Positions 48,040 to 57,922 of a DNA stretch of 64,000 bases are shown here, piece by piece. The stretch is taken from the NCBI RefSeq assembly GCF_018294505.1, contig NC_057811.1:29286618-29350617 (forward strand), written 5' to 3'. The notes beneath the pieces are model-generated. The model was not told where the DNA came from and made no database searches. It saw only the letters and a program-made list of their open reading frames with translations. This DNA is from Triticum aestivum. Its lineage: Eukaryota; Streptophyta; Magnoliopsida; Poales; Poaceae. The first letter of the stretch is position 1. Each line of letters begins with the position of its first letter. Both the position numbers and the translations under genes were made by a program.

Positions 48040-49880
48040 GGTCTGCCGACAGTTTGCCTGAAGATTTCTGATCAAAGTGACAGTCAGAACAAGTCTGAAG
48101 AGCAGGTTTAGTTGAGTGAGGGCACTAGTCCTTCCAGCAGCTATGATGAGGGCAGCAGGAGCACACCTAGTAACCTGCCAAAGGCAGCCACCAGGACAAG
48201 GAAGAAGAAAACCTCAGATTCTGAAGATGAGGATTATGTGGCTATTGAGGATGAAGCCACTTCAAGGAAAAAGGTGCTGAAAAAGGAGTATGGCACAGCT
48301 GCTGCAAGTAAGCCAGGACTGAAAACAAAGGCTCCAGCAAGAAGAGTTCCAATGTTAAAAGCCAGAGCCTCCACTCAAGAAACAATGGAGTTCACTCTTG
48401 AACCCAAAGAAAGAGGTGAAGGCAAGAAGAGGAAAGAAAGGGTCAAGAAGACCATTGCCAGAGTTATTGGCAAGCCATCAATGATGAGAGATGATGAAGA
48501 AGAGGAAGAGGATGCTGCTCCAGCACCCAAAGCTCGGAAGCTTATGGGAGATGCTATAAAGTCAGGGGCTGCTCCATCAAAGCCCAAGTCTGCTCCTAAA
48601 GCTCCATCTCAGAAGTCTGCTCCAAAGAGAAGCACTAGAAACATTCCAGCTGCAGAAAAGAACAAGGCTCCAGTGCCCGAGACTGTTGATGAAGAAGATG
48701 ACGAAGCCCAAGTGCTAAGGAAGCTCAAGCCCAAGATCCCTGACCACAATGATGCACATCCTGTTGCAGAAAATATGAAGATCAGGAAGGATTCAGGACT
48801 GAGATTATGGAGACAGTCTGATCCATATGCTGTCAGGAGGAGAACTATTGTGGACTACAGGTTTCACACAAAGGAACAACAGACTTTTATGAGACTGTCC
48901 TGCTTGACAAGAAGCCCATAGTGTGTGACATGAGATGGGTTGACTGGGAGTACATCAAGGAAAACGAAGATCACTATCCAGGATTATATGACAGCTTCAA
49001 AGCATGTGGAGTTGATACATTTGTTGCCCAGAAGCTCACTAAGTGGAATGATGAGCTTATCATGCAGTTTTACTCCACAGCTCACTTCTATCCAGATGGA
49101 AAGATCATTTGGATGTTAGAAGGTACTAGGTACCAATCCTCTTTGGAAGAATGGGCTCAGTTGATCAATGCCCTAGAAGAGCACGAGGATGACTTGGATG
49201 TTTATGCCAAGAAGAAGAAAGACCACAACACTATGGCACACATGTACAGAGAGATCCCAGATGATGCTTTAGAGACTCATAAGCTTGGATCTGTCCACTT
49301 CTTGTTTTCTGGTCTGCCGATCATCAACTGGATCCTAAGGCACACATTGCTACCCAAGTCAGGTGATCACAAGATGATCAGAGGACATGCTATCAATTTG
49401 CTACATTTGTTTGATGTGCCTCAAAGGTTCAAAGTCATGAGTCTGATTGTAGAGACAATCAAAAGGACAACAGCTGATAAAAAGAGAAGCTGCGGGTATG
49501 CCCCACAAATTCAGGTGCTCATCTCCAAGATGGGCACAGTCAAATATCTATTGGATAAGGAGCACCTGGCCATATACCCTGAATTTGAAGACAACACAGT
49601 TGTGGTGGATGAGAATGAACCATCATCAGTTCAAGCACATGAGAAGAAAGCCAAAGTTAAAGCTGAGAAAGCTGCCAAGATGCCAAGTGTTAAAGAGGCA
49701 TCTCAAGTTTTCGTGAAGAGCAAGCAAGATCAGCTAGCATATCTGATCCAATCCACCTTGAGGATTGAGAAGGGCTTGGCCACCCTGACTCAAAACCAGG
49801 AAAGCTTGGAGAGGATCATTGAGCAGAAATTCTATGATCTTGATGTCAAGGTAACTAAGATCCAAACCGCAGTTGAGTAG
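48040..49880 (+). pseudogene. Sirevirus-like 3' gene (plant transposon-like protein)
   Basis: Two open frames, 48112-48921 and 48921-49880, are one gene split by a frameshift near 48890. An in-frame stop at 48109 separates them from upstream codons (LKISDQSDSQNK), so the natural start is upstream and probably in an earlier exon. The first part is low-complexity and Lys/Ala/Pro/Glu-rich (nuclear-type basic stretches). The second is a folded domain with RMRWVDW-like, FYSTAHFYPDGKIIWMLEG and IINWILRHTLLPKSG motifs, resembling the grass family annotated putative plant transposon protein. A coiled coil ends it (LTQNQESLERIIEQKFYDLD). It occupies the env-like position of Sireviruses, but I see no signal peptide or transmembrane segment, so an envelope role is not supported. 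The stop is at 49878-49880. Confidence 0.7.
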
Positions 49881-50635
49881 CTTCAGGAGGAAGCAGAAGA
49901 GAAGAAGGGAAAGGCAACCACTGATGCATTTGAGCGAGTACCTAGAGGACAGAGATCTGCTGCAGTGCCAGTGAGAGATTCTCGAGCTACAGCGTCAGCA
50001 CCAGCAGCTACAGGTCCAGTGCCACCTCCAGCAGCCACTCCACTAGCTCCAGCCACATCAACAGATTCCTTCGTCCTTGGAGTTCTCTCTACACCACCTC
50101 CCGAAGATCAAGCCTGAGAGACGTTTAGCACTACGCATTTTTGAACTTTTTGGTAACTTGTTGCCAAAGGGGGAGAAAAATGTATAGATCATAGGCTTCA
50201 AGATAGAGTGTTGCTTTTTATCTCTCTTGTTTTTGGTTTGGTTGAACTTCTTGATTGTGTGCTTGTGTGAGATACTTTCTGTTCTTGTGAGACACTTGTT
50301 TGATCATGTGTTTGATCATATGCTACCTTAATGCTTGTTGGATGATATTATCTCTTATATCCTTATATGATCATTCACTTGCTTGGTGATGAGTGCATGC
50401 TTTTAATTTCTATCATTTTGAGCGCTCCACCAAGATGTATGTGACATGCGAGAGTAACCCATGATCCTAATCGATTGTGCATTTGCATTCAAAAGCAAAT
50501 TTTAAATAATGCACAAATTTAGGGGGAGATCATGTTTATCACATACTTCTTAAAGCGACGATGTTTTTAAATCTTATTATCATTTGTCGAAGCTTTGATC
50601 TATATGTTGTCATCAATTACCAAAAAGGGGGAGAT
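49881..50635. other. 3' untranslated region with multiple polypurine tracts
   Basis: Non-coding. Polypurine strings at about 50165, 50520 and 50621-50635; the last abuts the 3' LTR and is the functional candidate. Confidence 0.8.
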
Positions 50636-52301
50636 TGAAAGTGCAACTATCCCTGGGTGGTTTTGGTAATTCCTAACAACATATAGCTCGTTGAGCTAAT
50701 GCTATTTCAAGATAAATATTTCAGGAAAGCTCAATGATTGGCATGACATGGATTAGAATGTGGACCCCTCACAGTGCTAAGGACAAAAGGATTGGCTCAA
50801 GCTCAAAGCACAAGACTCTACATTTTTCATTTTAGTGATCCAAGATCACATTGAGTCCATAGGAAAAGCCAATACTATCAAGAGGGGGTGAGGTGTTGCT
50901 TCATGAGTTTCTTGCTCAAAATGCTTAGTGATATGCTCCAAAAACCCTCAAATACTTTCTCATATCCACATATGTCCCAAACCAAAAGTCAAACTCGGCC
51001 CCACCGATTTGATCTATCCGGCGCCACCGAGTTCACTTGACATAGCCACTGCCACAAACCCTAGTCTTTTCTGTCTCACCGATAGGGATCTCGGTCTCAC
51101 CGAGATGGGATTGTAATCTCTCTGTTTCCCTTCGTAGAGTTTCGGTCAACCGAGATGAGCGATCGGACCCACCGAGATTGCAATGCAAACTCTCTGTTTC
51201 CCTTTCGTAACGTTTCGGTCCAACCGAGATGAGCGAATCGGTCCCACCGAGTTTGCCTGACCAACTCTCTGTTTGTCTATTACCAAAATCGGTCTCACCG
51301 AGTTTGTGTAATCGGTCTCACCGAGATTACGTTATGCCCTAACCCTGACGAAATCGGTCCCACCGAGTTGACATGTCGGTCCCACCGAAAATCCTAACGT
51401 TCACATTTTGAACTAAATCGGTCCGACCGAGTTTCATGATTCGGTCCCACCGAGTTTGGTAAATTGTGTGTAATGGTTAGATTTTGTGTGGAGGCTATAT
51501 ATACCCCTCCACCCACTCTTCATTCGTGGAGAGAGCCATCAGAACATGCCTACACTTCCAACATATATTTTCTGAGAGAGAACCACCTACACTTGTGTTG
51601 AAGTCAAGATATTCCATTCCAACCACATAAATCTTGATCTCTAGCCTTCCCCAAGTTGCTTTCCACTCAAATCTTCTTTCCACCAAATCCAATCCTATGA
51701 GGGAGAGTTGAGTGTTGGGGAGACTATCATTTGAAGCACAAGAGCAAGGAGTTCATCATCAACACACCATTTGTTACCTCTTGGAGAGTGGTGTCTCCTA
51801 GATTGGCTAGGTGTCACTTGGGAGCCTCCGTCAAGATTGTGGAGTTGAACCAAGGAGTTTGTAAGGGCAAGGAGATCGCCTACTTCGTGAAGATCTAGCC
51901 GAGTGAGGCAAGTCCTTCGTGGGCGACGGCCATGGTGGGATAGACAAGGTTGCTTCTTCGTGGAGCCTTCGTGGGTGGAGCCCTCCGTGGACTCGCACAA
52001 CCGTTACCTTTCGTGGGTTGAAGTCTCCATCAATGTGGATGTACGATAGCACCACCTATCGGAACCAAGGATAAAAAATCTCCGTGTCTACATTGTGTTT
52101 GCTCCCTCAAACTCCTCCCTTTACCTTCATATGCAATTGTTTTACTTTCGCTGCTATACTCTTAGAATTGCATGTGTAGGTTGATTGCTTGACTTGTGGA
52201 AGTTGCTAAAATCTTCCAAGAACTAAAATTGGGAAAAGGCTAGATTTTTATTTGGTCAAGTAGTGTAATCACCCCCCTCTAAACATAATTTCGATCCTAC
52301 A
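50636..52301 (+). repeat. 3' LTR of the Sirevirus-like element
   Basis: Starts TGAAAGTGCAACTATCCC after the purine tract and ends CGATCCTACA; 1666 bp. It has the palindrome cluster (50990-51465) and a TATA box near 51497. Relative to the 5' LTR it has an additional GAGTTGACATGTCGGTCC-type segment near 51366. Confidence 0.95.
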
Positions 52302-53661
52302 GCTACCACCCCATCCTGGGTGATACCACTAAATAGCCAACAGCCACCGTAACAACTCCCGGGTGCTCTCCGGGCCCGCCCATCTTTCACATCAACTCGC
52401 GGGTACCCCTCAGGGCCGACCCGACATCACCAATGGTCTCAAGTAAAGTTCAGGTATCCTTGTGTCCATAACATCAAGGGGGAATCTGAGGCATCACCCT
52501 CGATGGATTCCACTCGATGTAATCATCAAGGTGAACATATGAGGAACCACCCTCGAGGTTCACACTTGAGGTGTTGCACGATAGAGCTGTATCAGGAATG
52601 GTGAAGGAGGAATCACCGTCGCTGACCACGACCGAATAGCTACACCGCATAGTTGTCATCAAGAGTGCTTTACGAGGTATCACCCTCAGCACTCGATAGT
52701 AACTATGCAGAGTCGTACAACTAAAGGGGGTGAGGTGCTGTGTCGGTCTTTGGTCATCGATCACGTTGATCGAGTCGACGATGATGAAGCAGGGGCAACA
52801 AGGACAAGGTGGGTGTCACTGATGGATCACTAACCAACCTATACTAAGCAGTTTAGGGTAAGCAGGTAGGTAACAATAGCAGGTACAAAAGCAGGCTATG
52901 CATCAGAATAGGAGCAATCAATTACAGTAGCAAAATCTAATGCAAGCATGAGAGAATGGAATGGGCGATATCAGGATGATCAAAGGGAGGCTTGCCTAGA
53001 TGCTCTGCCGAACGGGGAGAAGGGTCGTCGTCGACGTAGTCGATCACAGTGGCATCAGCTGCGGTCTCGGGGTCTACCGGAGAGAAGATGGCGAGGAAAC
53101 AGTAAATACAGAGCAAACAAGTGCAATACTATGCATGACAAGACAAAAGCAGCGCTAGGGGTGTTCTAACGCGGTGTTCCACGATACTGGTGTAGGGGGA
53201 TAACATCCGGGAAAGTTTCCTCGAAGTTTGGCATTTTCGGACAGATGAAACGGAGGGGGACGGATGCATGTTCGCTATGGTAGGGGCACGTGACGGATGA
53301 ACAAAGAGCGTATTTGGATTCATCATATTTTTCTGAGCAACTTTCATGTATAAAACTTTTTCATCCGAGTTACGAATTATTTTCTATGAATTTCTAAAAT
53401 TTAAAACAATTTCTGAAAATATTAGTAATTCGAAATAAATGACTAAGTTGCTAGGGGTACCCAGAAATGTACCCAACAGTGTACATGTGAGGCTGACAGT
53501 GGGCCCCAGGGGGTCCCAGTCAGCAGGGTCAACAGGGTGAAGGGGACCCACATGTAAGTGTCACATGTGCTAATAAAAGTAGCTAGACTAAATTACACTA
53601 GAGGGGGCTACATGTCATAGGCTAGCATATAACCTAACAATTATTAACCTAAATCTAGATT

Positions 53662-54899
53662 GGGCGACGCTAGGCACCGGCGCACTGGCCGAACGGTTGG
53701 GCCGGTCGAGTCCTGGCCGCCCGAACCAGCGGTAAACACCGTCAGATCTGTTCCCTGCTTCGTCCTCCTCGCAGTCGCCCCCCTCCCCCTCCCCCGCGAT
53801 TAAATTTGGAATGCCCTCGAGCGCCGCCGACGCCCCGCCACACCCCCGCGAGAGAAACGACCGAGCTTGAAGCACCTCCGCGACGCCCTCTTCACCGGTC
53901 GCCGCCCTCACCGGCCGTCCTCATCACCGATCGCGGCCCTCGTCCCCCAGCTCCACCCATGCAACAGCTGCACCCTCTAGTTGCAGCTCCGCGTGGCGGT
54001 GGCTATTGCTCGGTGGCGATGCAACACCGCCCATGCCGTCGACTGCCATGCCAGGTTGAAGCTTTTTTTCCATGGTCGTTGAAGCTTTTTCTAAGGTTGA
54101 AGCTTTTCACAAACCGGTTGAAGCATTTTCACACACCGGTTGAAGCTTTCTCTGCGCCGCTTGAAGATATTTTTTCGCGGTTGAAGCTTTTTATACACGA
54201 TTTTGCTCCAAACGGCACGAGAAAAATGCTACAAACCAATGGCCATTTTTGCTACAACCAGGAAGACGACGAAAGTGTGGCCAGCGACGACCGCCGGTGG
54301 TTGTAGCATAAATGACCGCCGGTGGTAGCTTTTTTCACTACCGGTTGAAGCTTTTTCCCAGTACGGTAGAAGCTTTTCTGTAAACGATTGAAACTTTTTT
54401 CGTTTTGAGCAACGCCTGGGTGAAATCTTCCTCTATCGTTTGGTTGAAGCTTTTTTCATCGAAGGTTGTAGCATTTTCTGTAGACGGTTGTACCTTTCCT
54501 CTATGGCACTTACGCTTGCAGCTTTTTGTATATCCGATTGAAACTTTTCATCTAGGGTTTGAAGGTTTTTTTAGCGGTTGCAGCACAAAGGGGGCTGTGG
54601 CCGGGTCTGCAGTGCCTCGCCTGCAGGTTCGCCGGGATACGGCGCCCCCAGTAGCGGCGGCCATGGGTGTTAGGACCGCAGCATCGTCATGGCCGTGGCC
54701 GAGGCCTGCGAGGAGTTGGCTTGTCACCGGAGGTAGCGGCCATGACAGCCGCAGAGGAGCTTGCTGCGAGGAAGAAGGAAGGGATGAGGACGGACGGTTA
54801 AGAGGATAAGGTTGGGTAGAGAAAAAAAACGATTCGTGCGGCTAGCTGTATTGAGCACCGAGGGATCGTTCGGCCGCGCGCCGAACGCAAACGTTTACC
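53662..54899. mobile_element. Non-autonomous Mutator-like element
   Basis: 9-bp flanks ATCTAGATT (53653-53661) and ATCTATATT (54900-54908) match at 8 of 9 positions, the TSD length of Mutator-like elements. The ends are imperfect inverted repeats: left GGGCGACGCTAGGCACCGGC, then CGGCGC and GGCCGAACG; right (reverse complement) GGTAAACGTTTGCGTTCGGC, then GCGCGGCCGAACG. It is 1238 bp with no transposase. The interior is GC-rich at the left and right, with a TTGAAGC minisatellite in the middle. It lies in the solo LTR, so it is younger than that LTR insertion. Confidence 0.75.
54055..54575. repeat. GTTGAAGCTTTTT minisatellite-like tract
   Basis: About fifteen variants of GGTTGAAGCTTTTT, spaced roughly 20-40 bases apart, separated by variable sequence, inside the Mutator-like element. 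The spacing is irregular, so it is not a simple tandem repeat. Confidence 0.75.
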
Positions 54900-56368
54900 A
54901 TCTATATTAGCCTAAACTAATTGAACATGGCCGGCCACACACACAGAACACACACGCACACACACCACGCAGCACACTCGGCCATGGCCAGCCACAAGCA
55001 GCAGTATAGCAGCGTTGAGGCTAAGCAGCGGCATCAGCGAGCAAAGCAGCAGCAGTAGAGAGAAGAGAAGAAGCAGCACTAGACAGCAGCAGCAGCCGAA
55101 GCAGTAAGCAGCAACGGCAGTAGCGCTAGAGGCAGCAGCAGCACGGCGCGCGAGCGGGAGACGGATGGCGCGGCAAGAGCGCGGGCAGGCGCACGCGGGG
55201 CTAGACCGGGCGCGGCCAAAGGGGCGAGGCAGGGAGTAGCATGGGCGGCAGAGGCGCGCGAGATCGCGGACTGCTGCGTGGTGAGCACGAGCTCCGGCTG
55301 CATCGGACACAATGGTGACGGCGGCCTACGGTGGTGACTCGAGGGGGGAAATAGGGGGAACCGGAGGAGAGGCTCGCCACGAACGCAGAGGAGGGTATGA
55401 TGAGGCCGGGGACGCAGCGACGGCGGCAGGTCGAGCGGCGGAGTTCCGGTGATCCAGTCGGGGTTGATGGACGAATATGATGCCCCGGCGAGGACCAGCG
55501 ACGAATGAATAGGTGTAGACGACGGAGAAGGTGACGACTGGACATCCTGGCGCATCTCGGGGACATACTTGGCCATGACGACGATGACGGCGCGGTGACG
55601 CAGCTCTCGGACAACGGCGTATTTGAGCGAGGCGGCGAGAGGGGGAGAATGGGGATGCGCTAGGGTTTGGGGCGTTCGCGGGGGACATCTTAAAGGGGCC
55701 GGGGAGGTCGGGGATGGCCGACACGGCGCGGCCTCGGCGGCCGGATGACTGCCACGGCTCCCCTGCCTCCCTGTAGCTACAAGAGGTAGGAGATGAGTGG
55801 GGTGTGTGGGTTGGGCCGCTAGCCACATGGGCCTCTTCTTCCCTTCGTTTCCATTTTTCTGTTTTGTTCCTTAGCTTTCTTTTCTAATTTTCTTTTTATG
55901 CAGTAGCTTAGTATTTTAGTTAGCCAGCAAAAGACTTTTGTAAAATATGGGACTTAGCCTATTATTTAAAATGCAATATTTCGCACTGCCACAAAAAGTT
56001 TCGGAGGTAATTGCATTTGTTTGAATTTTTCTTAAATGGAAAAGCATTTGAAAAAGTTGATATGGCACTGTTCTAAATAGTTTAGGGGCAATTTATTAAC
56101 TAAAATAATGCTTGATTATGCATTAAAATTACTTAGTGAATATTTGCAACCCGACGAACACTTTTATTTGACAGACTGAAGAAATGAAAATTTATCTTGT
56201 AATTTAAATTTGAATTTGGCTTTGGTTTTATCAAGTGGCACTTAAGCTTGCAAAACATGGTGGCAAGGCATCGTTAGCATGAGGTTACTGTAGCTTAATT
56301 ATCCAGGCGTTACAGATGATGCTTGGCCGGCGCATCTGGCAGTTGGAACTTCTAGGTTGTCCTCGTAG

Positions 56369-57922
56369 GCAATAACGAGTACAACTTGCACAAGCTCAAA
56401 CGCCTCTCTTTACTCATCGGAGACCAGCAAATGTGGTGACCTAGTCTCCACCTCGCTTCCACTCAAGGCTTCTATGATTTATTTTCCCACCACCATTATT
56501 ATGGAGAAGTATTGTGTTCTGATTGAGAATTTCCTTTTAAATGTAGTTTTGGAATTTTTTTTACCTGAGTTCTGCCATAATTGAGTTTGATTTGGATAGC
56601 CAGACCCTTTCTGGATGCCGTGAACAACCATTGGACCAGACAAGTTACTTCGAGACGAGTTGTAACTTATCTAGTTCAATAGTTTTCCCAGCATCCACCC
56701 CAACTAGGCCTGGACATTTGGTATAAGCCAAAATTTCTATTAGTAAATTTTTTGGTTACTAACCAAAAATGACATAAAAAGTAGGAAACCAAAAGTTCTG
56801 TTATCCGTTAATTCCATTTAGTATTCATTTTATACCATGTCAAATGAATAAGTCAGTTGGGTGGCTAGCACTTGTTGCACCCTATGTTATATAGCTGAGC
56901 TCATTGCCCCCTTGAGCCTAGCCACGCGAGGTGGGACTAAAGAAGGCAACAAGCTGGCTACAACATCCATCTCACTGCAACAAATATTCCACAAACTGGG
57001 CCTTGTGTGCAGGTGACCAGTTCGGACTAAAGGAGTTGCACGTGTTAGACGCCCTCGCGTGGAAATATTTAATCCATATCGACATGGTGGGCACGTGGGA
57101 AGCACATTTGGGTTGTTCCTTCGCACATTCTAACCTAAGCTCGGTTTTCTTTCGGTTAACCATAGTAACACCAGACCAATCGAAGTAACTTCGGTTAGTA
57201 GAAGCAAAAAACCAAAATTTCCTGTACAAGTATAAGAGAACTAAATGCTTTTGTATTGTTTTGTTTCCGCATCTGTTCGGTATTTGGTTTGCTGGTTTAA
57301 TATGATCTATCTGGTGCTATCATGATGTATTGATTGAGCAGGTAACTACATTAATTTTTTGTAGTAGCAGAATGACATGTTTTTCTTACCCACCCCCCCC
57401 CCCTTTGAAGGTATTTTTCTGTTTTACTTATTCTAGTTTCTAGATTACATTTTTCTCCATGTGATTATGGTTTCAAGTTTGTGGATGATTAATTTGATGT
57501 TCCCTCAATGCAAGTAATTGATAGCTAACAACACCTAAGCATTTTACGTGGCTTCAAACTTGTGTTATTAACAGGGGCGTGCCATTTCACATTACTTCTT
57601 CTATAGGAAAAACATTTCACATTATTGGTCATTTCTCTTTGTAACATTGGTTATGTCATGTATTAATGCTGAGTTGCTTGAACTTTGCGCTTTTCGCATA
57701 ATTCCCATAACACCAAAGCTAAGGATTACTATTTGGAATGGTATGAAAAATGCGAGATAACTTTAATGACTTTTCCATAAATGGATATCACAAATCGGTC
57801 TGATTCATGGCATTGATTGCTCCGCATGTATCAAGGGTTAGGTTTTCGTTGGCTGAGATGCAGATGTGGATTACTTCCTGTAGGTTTCCCTTCCGTTGTG
57901 TATGTTGTGCATGGGGCCTGTG
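56369..57922. repeat. Direct repeat copy 2 (about 1.5 kb), partner at 6015-7547
   Basis: Same orientation and landmarks as copy 1, with substitutions, short indels and a C9 run near 57390. Copy 1 lacks some of its bases and vice versa. Upstream (56315-56368) the sequence differs from the left flank of copy 1, which is Athila LTR. Confidence 0.75.

Larger units (their letters stand above)
42399..52301 (+). mobile_element. Sirevirus-like copia element lacking pol
   Basis: LTRs at 42399-44036 and 50636-52301, with perfect TSD GCTAC (42394-42398 and 52302-52306). A tRNA-Met primer site TGGTATCAGAGC starts at 44039. Several polypurine tracts (AAAGGGGGAGA near 50165, TTAGGGGGAGA near 50520, AAAAAGGGGGAGA before the 3' LTR) are a known Sirevirus hallmark. 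It codes for an extended gag and for a separate 3' gene, but no protease, integrase or reverse transcriptase motif occurs between them. LTR difference is roughly 4% by eye, plus a 20-base insertion in the 3' LTR relative to the 5' LTR. Confidence 0.9.
41177..56314 (-). mobile_element. Second long solo gypsy LTR, split by two insertions
   Basis: Starts TGTGACGCCCCCGATTCG and ends ATCCAGGCGTTACA, flanked by GATGG (41172-41176) and GATGA (56315-56319), a TSD with one mismatch. Removing the Sirevirus-like insertion and the Mutator-like insertion leaves about 4.0 kb with no gag or pol. The GC-rich leader-type tract at 54950-55830 reads as leader on the minus strand, so minus is the likely sense strand. 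Large overlapping open frames there, in several phases, are compositional. Confidence 0.85.

Noticed and set aside
48040..49880. Envelope protein, because of its env-like position in a Sirevirus-like element
   Set aside because: No signal peptide, transmembrane segment or cleavage site is visible; the domain resembles a plant-transposon-associated protein.
55079..55828. 249-codon minus-strand frame and overlapping frames near 55200-55826
   Set aside because: They lie in the GC-rich leader of a solo LTR, with several phases open together and no recognisable domain.
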